Assembly (NCBI GenBank): GCA_036645835.1
Contig: JAVXNK010000001.1
Coordinates: 320,856 to 384,855, forward strand
Source: Angelakisella sp036645835
GTDB lineage: Bacteria > Bacillota > Clostridia > Oscillospirales > Ruminococcaceae
DNA length: 64,000 nt
Direction: 5' to 3'
Below the pieces are notes generated by a model. It saw only the letters and a list, made by a program, of their open reading frames with translations, did no database searches and was not told the DNA's origin. The position numbers and the translations under genes were made by a program. This document shows positions 8,486-14,699 of the stretch, in pieces; position 1 is the first letter of the stretch, and every line of letters starts with the position of its first letter.

Positions 8486-9010
8486 ATTAATTTTACAGCT
8501 TTAATGATGTCGGTTGTAATTACGGCGGCATCTTCTAACTTATCGTTTGAGGAATTGAATTTAGATACGTCTTTTAAAGCGTTTATGGACTACGGAACAA
8601 TAACAGACAGAAACTCTACCCAGTGGGAAATGCAACAACAAGCACATACAGACGAGAATGGCCTACGTAAAATAGATGATAAATATTGCGTAGCAATGGG
8701 TACTTACTATGCAGACACATGTGGGGAAGAATTTGTTGTTGAACTTGATACAGGTGAAGAATTTGTAGTTGTAGTAAGCGATGTTAAAATGCCAATTCAC
8801 ACAGATGAAACGAATAGATATACAACACTCAAACACAAAAAGAAGACTGTCCATAATGATAATGGTCAAGCGATGGTGAATGTTGTTGAGTTTATTGTTG
8901 ATGCCGATTGCCTACCAGATATCGTTAAAACATCTGGAACCATATCTTCTTTAGAAGGATTTGAAGGAAATATTATAAGAATAGAGAAATATGAAAGGTC
9001 GGTAGAATGA
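8486..9010 (+). CDS. Phage 3D/RlpA-like double-psi-barrel-type protein, apparent ATT start
   Basis: A 174-residue product. An AGGGGG site at 8473-8478 is 7 bases before an ATT at 8486; the first in-frame ATG (8504) is too far from it, so ATT is the likely start. The N-terminus has a short hydrophobic stretch (ALMMSVVITAA). The core has KYCVAMGTYYADTCGEEFVV, a ...VVVVSDVKMPIHTDETN segment and the ending VVEFIVDADCLPDIVK then GTIS..GFEGNIIRIEK. This arrangement recalls clostridial phage proteins with a 3D-type double-psi beta-barrel. It could act on cell wall or be a scaffold; no catalytic residues are asserted. It overlaps the next gene by 4 bases. Confidence 0.5.
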   Translation: MNFTALMMSVVITAASSNLSFEELNLDTSFKAFMDYGTITDRNSTQWEMQQQAHTDENGLRKIDDKYCVAMGTYYADTCGEEFVVELDTGEEFVVVVSDVKMPIHTDETNRYTTLKHKKKTVHNDNGQAMVNVVEFIVDADCLPDIVKTSGTISSLEGFEGNIIRIEKYERSVE

Positions 9011-9696
9011 ATTTTACAAACACAAATGTGTATAATTTCAGCAATGCTCTACGAGCAATGAGACACCCGCTAGAGAGTTATGACAAGTCAGATAGCTATG
9101 AACAAATTCATCTCAGAGAAGATGGTGGCACGGATGTAGTTTTTGTGCTTGGAGAGAACGACAAGAAACTTGCACAGAAATTGATTAAAGCAGGGGAATC
9201 TCATAGGAAATTCTTACGCCAGATATTAGTAAGTGTAGATATCACGGCTCCTCTTTACTGGTACAAGGAGTTTGATACATATAAAATTGGCACAACGGCT
9301 AATTCTACATCTACCATGCATAAAATTCAGAGCAAACCAATTACTATAGACTGTTTTGAAACAGGTGATTACCAACCTAGCCTAGATAGCGATGGCGGAG
9401 TTGACCATGATTGTGTTCCATATCAAAGCACTGTTTCAGAGTATGTAGACTGTATGTTATGTCATCTCGAAGCTTTGAGACAGAATTATCTTATAACCAA
9501 GGATAAACGCTATTGGAAGGAACTCATTCGTTGGCTTCCATCTTCTTGGCTGCAAACACGTACTGTAACAATGAGCTATGAAAACCTATGTTCAATGTAT
9601 CATCAGAGAAAAGGACACAAGCTAACCGAATGGTCTGTAAACTTTGTAGGATGGGTAGAATCGCTTCCATATGCTAAGGAGTTGATATGCCTATGA
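9007..9696 (+). CDS. ThyX-like phage protein (function uncertain)
   Basis: A 229-residue protein. It follows the general plan of flavin-dependent thymidylate synthase ThyX: an early AMRHPLESYD (~17-27), a central helix with HRKFLRQILVSVDITAPLYW, then YKIGTTANSTSTMH (~92-105) where ThyX has its RHRxxSxNExSxR signature, and a late QTRTVTMSYENL and QRKGHKLTEW. The signature arginines and glutamate are not conserved, so dUMP methylation should not be assumed. The surroundings (guanylate-kinase fusion, ribonucleotide reductase, dUTPase) favour a nucleotide-related job. Start at ATG 9007 with AAAGG; overlaps its neighbours on both sides. The ThyX comparison is my inference from motif layout. Confidence 0.45.
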   Translation: MNFTNTNVYNFSNALRAMRHPLESYDKSDSYEQIHLREDGGTDVVFVLGENDKKLAQKLIKAGESHRKFLRQILVSVDITAPLYWYKEFDTYKIGTTANSTSTMHKIQSKPITIDCFETGDYQPSLDSDGGVDHDCVPYQSTVSEYVDCMLCHLEALRQNYLITKDKRYWKELIRWLPSSWLQTRTVTMSYENLCSMYHQRKGHKLTEWSVNFVGWVESLPYAKELICL

Positions 9697-10559
9697 GTGA
9701 TACAATTTTTTTAATCGTAGGTGAATCTGGCTCTGGTAAGACAACTTTAGTATCTGAGCTTGAAAAGAGATATGGATTGACATCCATTAAAAGCTACACT
9801 ACAAGACCTCAAAGACACAAGGACGAATATGGACATATCTTTGTTAGTGATGAAGAATTCGATTCATTAAAAGATATTTGTGCTTATACAGAATTCAATA
9901 ATTACAAATATGGGGCTACATCGGCACAAGTTGATAGCAACGATCTCTATATTATTGATGTAGACGGCATTAAATATTTTAGGAATAACTATAAGGGCAA
10001 CAAAAAAGTTTGCGTTATATACATATCTACTTCCACTATCGAAAGATACCATAGAATGATTGCCCGTGGAGATAGTATTAATAAAACTACTGAAAGAATT
10101 GACCATGACAAAAAAGCTTTTATGAACATTTTAGATTATTGTGACTTAGTGGTGTCTAATGAAGATTTAGAAGATTGTATTCATACAACTATAGAATTTA
10201 TTAGGTCTAAAACTACTAACACTACAAGAGTTACAGATAACGATTTTAAATCCATCATATATGTAAGTCACCCATATGGTGGAATCAAATCCAATGAAGA
10301 TAAGATTGCTGTAATTATTCGGCAGTTAGAGAAACAATATCCTCAAAATCTATTTATATCACCAGTTCATTGCTTTTCTTGGGGATACCACGAAACTGAT
10401 TATGATGTTGGAATATCATATTGCCTATGGCTATTAGACAAGTGTGACGAGTGTTGGGTATATGGCGACTGGGAAAATAGTAAGGGATGTAATATAGAAG
10501 TTGAATATTGTAAAAATTACAATATACCCTGTGCGATTAAAACAGAGGAACATAATTGA
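9687..10559 (+). CDS. Guanylate kinase-like / DUF4406 fusion protein
   Basis: A 290-residue two-domain protein. Residues 1-~175 are guanylate kinase-like: P-loop GESGSGKTT (12-20), YTTRPQR and DEYGHIFVSDEEF (the GMP-binding region of Gmk), and a C-terminal RxxxR helix. Residues ~188-290 match the DUF4406/nucleoside deoxyribosyltransferase-like fold: IIYVSHPYGG, FISPVHCFSWGY, CDECWVYGDW and GCNIEVEYC. The two domains are normally separate proteins. The product may phosphorylate (d)GMP and, with the second domain, hydrolyse or exchange a nucleoside base, but the second activity is a guess. ATG 9687 follows AAGGAG and overlaps the previous gene by 10 bases. Confidence 0.7.
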   Translation: MPMSDTIFLIVGESGSGKTTLVSELEKRYGLTSIKSYTTRPQRHKDEYGHIFVSDEEFDSLKDICAYTEFNNYKYGATSAQVDSNDLYIIDVDGIKYFRNNYKGNKKVCVIYISTSTIERYHRMIARGDSINKTTERIDHDKKAFMNILDYCDLVVSNEDLEDCIHTTIEFIRSKTTNTTRVTDNDFKSIIYVSHPYGGIKSNEDKIAVIIRQLEKQYPQNLFISPVHCFSWGYHETDYDVGISYCLWLLDKCDECWVYGDWENSKGCNIEVEYCKNYNIPCAIKTEEHN

Positions 10560-10660
10560 TGGGATTTATTTTTGGATTTGTTATGGGTGGCATGATGGGG
10601 ATTATCCTCATGTGCCTGTTGATTAGTAGCAGAGATGACGGAAACAATAGAGATAATTAG
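10559..10660 (+). CDS. DUF3789-like mini membrane protein
   Basis: A 33-residue protein, MGFIFGFVMGGMMGIILMCL then LISSRDDGNNRDN, that starts in a TGATG overlap with the preceding stop. A single glycine-rich transmembrane helix followed by a short charged tail is the signature of DUF3789 proteins found in phages and integrative elements of Firmicutes. Function unknown. Confidence 0.5.
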   Translation: MGFIFGFVMGGMMGIILMCLLISSRDDGNNRDN

Positions 10661-10713
10661 AAATGAACAAAACTTATTGGTTAATATAAAAGTAAAGGTA
10701 CATGGAGGTTTTA

Positions 10714-10917
10714 ATGGAAGTTAAGCTGTATACAACACATTGTCCCAAGTGCCATGTGTTGTCACAAAAATTAAACGAGGCAAGCGTTGAATTTGAAGAG
10801 ATTAGTGATATAAATCAGTTGATGGAGATGGGTTTAATGCAAGCCCCAATGCTTGAAGTAGATGGTAAACTGATGAGCTTTGTAGAAGCAGTTCAGTGGA
10901 TAAGGGGCGTGTGTTAA
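10714..10917 (+). CDS. Glutaredoxin/thioredoxin-like protein
   Basis: A 67-residue small redox protein: VKLYTTHCPKCHVLSQKL has the CPxC active site (C-P-K-C) right after the first beta-strand, and QAPMLEVDG supplies the conserved cis-proline. ATG 10714 follows GGAGG. It ends one base before the NrdD gene, so it is likely the electron donor or thiol partner of the reductase. NrdD-type enzymes usually use formate but some use thioredoxin-like donors; which applies here is unknown. Confidence 0.75.
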   Translation: MEVKLYTTHCPKCHVLSQKLNEASVEFEEISDINQLMEMGLMQAPMLEVDGKLMSFVEAVQWIRGVC

Positions 10918-10918
10918 A

Positions 10919-12829
10919 ATGGACGTTAATATTAAACTAGTTAAAAATTTTACAACAAGCTATAATAAAATGCTTTCGGAATATGGCGAAGAGCTTGCGA
11001 CTCTAAATGGTTTCTCTGATAGACAGCTAAGCTACACCGACTTCATTGATAACTTTGTTGATAAAGACACGGTTGCCGATGCAAGTATTGATGGAAATTC
11101 TAACGTTGGTCATAAAGACATTGTAACTCTTGAAAACGAAATGAGTAAACCACACTCAAAGCTTTTGAGTTTTAATAAGATATTTTATGAACTGAATAAA
11201 AAGTACGGATTTAAGACGGCAAATCAGTGGCTGCATGATGAATGGGTTGGGTATTTTTATCTCCATGATGCTTATAATTCTTCACAGAAACCATACTGTT
11301 TTGCGTATGACTTGGAGAAGTTAGTAACTGATGGAATGTTCTTCATTGAAAATTTTAATCATCAGCCTCCAAAACATCTTTATACATATACCGATTTTGT
11401 GTGTGAGTTTGTTAGTTGGAACTGCAACAGGACATCAGGAGCAGTTGGTTTGCCCAGCTTTTTGGTATACTCTTACTACTTCTGGAAAAAAGACATAGAG
11501 AATAATCACTTCATTAGCTCACCCGAATATTATCGGACGCAAAGTTTCCAAGAAATTATATATCGCCTCAACCAACCATTTCTTAGGGGTGGTGTACAAT
11601 CGGCATTTACAAACTTCTCAATCTTTGACAAGCCATACTTGGAGTCTTTGTTTGGTGGTAAAACATTCCCAGATGGGACATATGTTATTGACTACATTGA
11701 TGGTATACTTGAGCACCAAAAGAGATTTATGGAGGTTTGTAGCGAGATTAGAAGTCAAAACATGATGACTTTTCCCGTATTGACTTTTGCTCTGCTTAGG
11801 CAGAATGGAAAGTTTGTTGATGAAGAGTTTGCTAAATGGTGCTGTAAACATAATATGAAGTGGTGCGATAGTAACTTCTTTGTAAGCGAAGATGTTACCA
11901 GCTTGTCAAATTGCTGTCGTTTAGTCAGTGACGTTAAAAATCTTGGGTATTTCAATTCCATCGGAGGTACTGCCCTAGAGGTTGGTAGCATTAAAGTAAA
12001 TACAATTAATTTAGCTAGAATCGCATACGAAACAAAAAGCTGTGGCGAGTATCTTTCTTTGCTTGCTGACAAAACACTACTTTGTGTTAAAACACTTGAT
12101 AGAGTTAGACATATTATTAAGCGCAATATTGACAAGGGGCTTTTGCCAAATTACAAGCTTGGAATTATCAACTTGAAATCACAGTATAACACAATTGGTA
12201 TTATTGGAATTTATGAAACGTTGCAAAAATTTGGTTTTACTTATCAGGATGAATTTGGAAATACATTTTACTCAGATGAAGGTGTAGCTTTTGCAAAACA
12301 AATTCTCAATACAATTACTGATGTTAAAAACGATTTTTGCAAGAATACTGATTACTCAATTAACATCGAAGAGGTTCCTGCTGAAAGATGTGCATCCGTA
12401 CTAATGGAAAAGGATAGAATGTTTCACCCAGACGAAAAGTACGAGCTTCCGCTTTATGGAAACCAATGGATACCTCTTGGTATTAAAACTACGCTACAAG
12501 AAAAAATCAGATTAAGTTCAATTTTAGATAAGGCTTGTTCTGGTGGTAGCATTGCCCATATTAATTGTGATAGCCCATTTAACAATTTTGAAACAGCATG
12601 GGGTATTCTCAATTATGTGGCAGATAGCAAAGTTCCGTATTTCGCATTCTGCACACGTATTAGTGCCTGTAAAAACAACCATGGTTTTTATGGAGAAACA
12701 TGCCCAACCTGTGGATGCAAAAAGGAAACAACATATCAGAGAGTAGTGGGATTTTTGACCCCAGAAAAAACATATTCGGCTGAGAGAAAGTCTGAATTTA
12801 AACTTAGAGATTGGCTTCTTTTGGAATAA
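10919..12829 (+). CDS. nrdD: Anaerobic ribonucleoside-triphosphate reductase
   Basis: A 636-residue class III ribonucleotide reductase, which makes dNTPs without oxygen through a glycyl radical. The radical site is RVVGFLTP near the C-terminus (glycine ~611). The zinc site is the cysteine set in CKNNHGFYGETCPTCG just before it. NCNRTSGAVGLPSFL and FTNFSIFD are typical core segments. There is no N-terminal ATP-cone, so allosteric control of overall activity is probably absent, as in many phage enzymes. ATG at 10919. It lies in an operon with the glutaredoxin-like protein and the activase. An oxygen-sensitive enzyme implies an anaerobic host. Confidence 0.93.
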   Translation: MDVNIKLVKNFTTSYNKMLSEYGEELATLNGFSDRQLSYTDFIDNFVDKDTVADASIDGNSNVGHKDIVTLENEMSKPHSKLLSFNKIFYELNKKYGFKTANQWLHDEWVGYFYLHDAYNSSQKPYCFAYDLEKLVTDGMFFIENFNHQPPKHLYTYTDFVCEFVSWNCNRTSGAVGLPSFLVYSYYFWKKDIENNHFISSPEYYRTQSFQEIIYRLNQPFLRGGVQSAFTNFSIFDKPYLESLFGGKTFPDGTYVIDYIDGILEHQKRFMEVCSEIRSQNMMTFPVLTFALLRQNGKFVDEEFAKWCCKHNMKWCDSNFFVSEDVTSLSNCCRLVSDVKNLGYFNSIGGTALEVGSIKVNTINLARIAYETKSCGEYLSLLADKTLLCVKTLDRVRHIIKRNIDKGLLPNYKLGIINLKSQYNTIGIIGIYETLQKFGFTYQDEFGNTFYSDEGVAFAKQILNTITDVKNDFCKNTDYSINIEEVPAERCASVLMEKDRMFHPDEKYELPLYGNQWIPLGIKTTLQEKIRLSSILDKACSGGSIAHINCDSPFNNFETAWGILNYVADSKVPYFAFCTRISACKNNHGFYGETCPTCGCKKETTYQRVVGFLTPEKTYSAERKSEFKLRDWLLLE

Positions 12830-12846
12830 TACAGAGGCGGTATAAG

Positions 12847-13329
12847 ATGAAAATTAAAACACTCATAGATGAAGATTTTACAAACTATAAAAAACCATCG
12901 CTGTTTATTGGAACCGCTCTGTGTGACTGGAAGTGTTGCACAGAGCAAGGTCTTCCAATTTCAACGTGTCAAAACCAACCACTTGTGCGACAAGAGAATA
13001 AAGAAATTTCTAAGGCAGATTTAGTTAAAAGATATATATCAAATCCAATAACACAAGCTGTTGTGTTTGGAGGTCTTGAGCCAATGTTGCAGATCGATGA
13101 TATTGTAAGTTTTATTAACTTGCTTAGACATAAGGGTTGCAACGACGATGTAGTTATATATACTGGCTACTACCCTGAAGAAGTGGTCGGCATACTGGAT
13201 ATTCTAAAGTGTTACCAGAACATAGTTGTTAAGTTTGGTAGGTATATGCCCAACAGCACTCCTCATTATGATGAAGCTTTAGGTGTTAACCTTGCTTCAG
13301 ATAATCAGTTTGCGAAAAGAATATCATAA
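12847..13329 (+). CDS. nrdG: NrdG-like 4Fe-4S activating protein
   Basis: A 160-residue protein of the compact '4Fe-4S single cluster' group that pairs with phage NrdD. It begins MKIKTLIDEDFTNYKKPS and has the cluster cysteines in LCDWKCCTEQGLP with a further cysteine in STCQNQPLV, then VFGGLEPMLQ, the GGEP-type SAM motif of radical SAM enzymes. It would generate the glycyl radical on NrdD using S-adenosylmethionine. The cysteine spacing differs from the standard CxxxCxxC. The start is ATG 12847, preceded by GAGGCGG; an earlier in-frame ATG inside the NrdD gene is less likely. Confidence 0.8.
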   Translation: MKIKTLIDEDFTNYKKPSLFIGTALCDWKCCTEQGLPISTCQNQPLVRQENKEISKADLVKRYISNPITQAVVFGGLEPMLQIDDIVSFINLLRHKGCNDDVVIYTGYYPEEVVGILDILKCYQNIVVKFGRYMPNSTPHYDEALGVNLASDNQFAKRIS

Positions 13330-13373
13330 TAAACAATATGATACAAAGAGAATGAAAGGGATATTTTATATTA

Positions 13374-13868
13374 ATGAATAGATTTGAAAAGGTAAGCTAT
13401 GAGCAATATCTGTCTAGCACAGATGGAGAGAATACCATATATGCAAGAGGTAACTATGATGCTATTAAGATACCTGTCAGAGCCACTACAGGGAGCGCAG
13501 GACACGACTTCTTTGCACCCTATGACTTTACACTAGGAGTAGGTGAAACAATCAAAATACCCTCTGGAATTCGTGTACAACTAGATCCAGATAAGGTTTT
13601 ACTTTGTTGTCCTAGAAGTGGGCTTGGATTTAAGTATAGAATGCAGCTTGATAACACGTTGGGCGTAATTGATAGTGATTACTACTTCTCAGATAATGAA
13701 GGACATATATTCTTTAAGCTTACCAATGACGGACGAGAGAAGAAGACCATTAAGATTAAACAGGGTGAAGCTTTTGCACAGGGAATTATTGTACAGTACT
13801 TTACCACAGTGGATGACAATGTAAGTGAGGTTAGGAATGGTGGATTTGGTAGCACGGGGAGGAAGTAA
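13374..13868 (+). CDS. dut: dUTP diphosphatase (trimeric dUTPase)
   Basis: A 164-residue trimeric dUTPase with all five motifs: AGHDFFAPYDF (I), PRSGLGFK (II), NTLGVIDSDYY (III, catalytic Asp and Tyr), GEAFAQGII (IV) and NGGFGSTGR (V, the C-terminal nucleotide-capping arm). It converts dUTP to dUMP, keeps uracil out of DNA and supplies dUMP for dTMP. There is an extra N-terminal stretch of ~30 residues (FEKVSYEQYLSSTDG). The start is ATG 13374, with a weak site. It is part of the phage nucleotide operon. Confidence 0.92.
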   Translation: MNRFEKVSYEQYLSSTDGENTIYARGNYDAIKIPVRATTGSAGHDFFAPYDFTLGVGETIKIPSGIRVQLDPDKVLLCCPRSGLGFKYRMQLDNTLGVIDSDYYFSDNEGHIFFKLTNDGREKKTIKIKQGEAFAQGIIVQYFTTVDDNVSEVRNGGFGSTGRK

Positions 13869-13870
13869 CA

Positions 13871-14074
13871 ATTAGTAATGAACGTGTATGTAGTTTACCA
13901 GAGCTAATAACAAAGGATCAACTCAGGGATTATCTTGATATTAGTGACACTACGGTGTATAATTTACTTAAGCGTAGAGACTTTCCGTCTCTTAAAATTG
14001 GAAGAGAGTGGAGAGTTAACACAATAGAATTAGCAAATTGGATTTCGAAAAATAGTAAGTCTTCTAAAAAATAA
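13871..14074 (+). CDS. xis: Excisionase-like HTH protein, apparent ATT start
   Basis: A 67-residue protein with a MerR-type/HTH_17 domain: LITKDQLRDYLDISDTTVYN then LLKRRDFPSLKIGREWR and LANWI, the layout of excisionases and plasmid/phage 'DNA-binding, excisionase family' proteins. The frame has no ATG, GTG or TTG between the stop at 13850 and the domain. An ATT at 13871 lies 6-7 bases after GGGGAGGAAG, which overlaps the dUTPase end, and is the best start. The gene ends 60 bases before the tRNA-Cys fragment, so a role in site-specific excision at that site is likely. Confidence 0.65.
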   Translation: MSNERVCSLPELITKDQLRDYLDISDTTVYNLLKRRDFPSLKIGREWRVNTIELANWISKNSKSSKK

Positions 14075-14092
14075 GGTGCTTGTTAAGGTGCT
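14072..14092 (+). repeat. Direct repeat TAAGGTGCT x2 next to the attachment site
   Basis: TAAGGTGCT occurs at 14072-14080 and again at 14084-14092, a 12-base period, between the excisionase gene and the tRNA fragment. Short direct repeats at this place are often integrase-arm or Xis binding sites; this role is inferred. Confidence 0.4.
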
Positions 14093-14134
14093 AAGATATA
14101 CATACAATGGCTTACACAAACGATTTACATGAAA

Positions 14135-14189
14135 AAGGCAAAGGTCTGCAAAACCTTTATTCCCCGGTTCAAATCCGGGTGGCACCTCC
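14135..14189 (+). other. 3' fragment of tRNA-Cys(GCA): probable prophage attachment site
   Basis: The 55 bases before the gap are the 3' two-thirds of tRNA-Cys. The anticodon stem AAGGT/ACCTT encloses CTGCAAA (anticodon GCA, 14148-14150), the T-arm is CCCGG-TTCAAAT-CCGGG (14163-14179), and the acceptor strand TGGCACC is followed by TCC. The 5' acceptor strand and D-arm are missing: the preceding sequence is AT-rich phage DNA. That is the expected form of the att site distal to the intact tRNA after integration into a tRNA 3' end. The last base of CCA falls in the run of N. Confidence 0.75.
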
Positions 14190-14289
14190 NNNNNNNNNNN
14201 NNNNNNNNNNNNNNNNNNNNNNNNNNNNNNNNNNNNNNNNNNNNNNNNNNNNNNNNNNNNNNNNNNNNNNNNNNNNNNNNNNNNNNNNN
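14190..14289. other. Run of 100 N (scaffold gap)
   Basis: Exactly 100 unknown bases, the usual filler for a gap of unknown size. It begins at the tRNA end and is followed at once by a terminator-containing repeat that recurs elsewhere in the window, which may be why assembly broke here. Linkage and distance between the phage-like part and the chromosomal part are therefore not proven by the sequence. Confidence 0.95.
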
Positions 14290-14321
14290 AAAAAGAAAAA
14301 CACCCTTTGGGGTGTTTTTTT
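14290..14321 (+). terminator. Intrinsic terminator, repeat copy A
   Basis: AACACCC pairs with GGGTGTT around a TTTG loop, flanked by A-rich sequence on the left and seven T on the right, so it can terminate in both directions. If the tRNA-Cys copy abutted it before the gap it would be that gene's terminator. Confidence 0.8.
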
Positions 14322-14453
14322 GCTTTCTGATGTATTGTACCTGTGGGCGGTCTATCCGCTCGCAGGGCGTGCAGTAAGCACCCTAATGGCCCCACACGCC
14401 CCACCTTCCGTAGCCATAGTTTTTGCATATTAGTCGCTTCGTGTGTCAATCAC

Positions 14454-14493
14454 AAAAAACAGCAGTTACCCTACGGGGTGGCTGCTGTTTTTT
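14454..14493 (+). terminator. Bidirectional intrinsic terminator
   Basis: AAAAAACAGCAG (14454-14465) pairs perfectly with CTGCTGTTTTTT (14482-14493), with an inner ACC/GGT extension. It probably insulates the repeat region from the regulator gene that ends at 14700 on the minus strand. Confidence 0.75.
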
Positions 14494-14592
14494 GTGCAAA
14501 GTTAAGTTCGTATAAACACAGCTAATATTTGGGTGGTCTTTGGGCGACTAGAAGTTTAAGCCCTGCGCTAAAGTATAATGCAATAAGGTAAG

Positions 14593-14699
14593 GTGGAGCC
14601 CAAGCTCATCTTCAACGCTGAGGAGAGTAACCTGTGCCACAGAGCAACCATTCTATAAAAAGCTTTAGAAGCAGATATAAGACGGATTCCTGATAGCTA
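14593..14699 (+). pseudogene. Possible remnant of a small mobile-element protein
   Basis: A frame starting GTG 14593 reads VEPKLIFNAEESNLCHRATI, then a stop (14654), then KALEADIRRIPDS in the same frame. The KLIFNAEESNL start and the ALxxDIRR segment recall the short 'transposon-transfer assisting' proteins of Firmicute conjugative elements. This is a guess from pattern only. The rest of 14494-14699 shows no gene. Confidence 0.25.

Larger units (their letters stand above)
14290..14560 (+). repeat. Dispersed terminator repeat, copy A
   Basis: This copy starts with a terminator hairpin and a tail (CTTTCTGATGTATTGTACCT, GGGCGGTCTATCCGCTCGCA), continues with a TTGCATATTAGTCGCTTCGT segment, and ends near a GGCTAATATTTGG-like stretch at ~14519-14545. 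The same blocks occur at 24170-24380 and 57672-57800. There is no coding frame. Boundaries are approximate because only these three copies can be compared. Confidence 0.75.

Noticed and set aside
14087..14189. A full-length tRNA-Cys, since GGTGCTA at 14087-14093 can pair with TGGCACC at 14180-14186
   Set aside because: The distance to the anticodon stem is about twice too long and there is no D-arm; the pairing seems accidental and GGTGCT is part of a direct repeat.
1..14189. Phage structural, lysis or integrase genes
   Set aside because: None are present in this part; only replication, nucleotide metabolism, small unknown genes and an excisionase-like gene can be supported.
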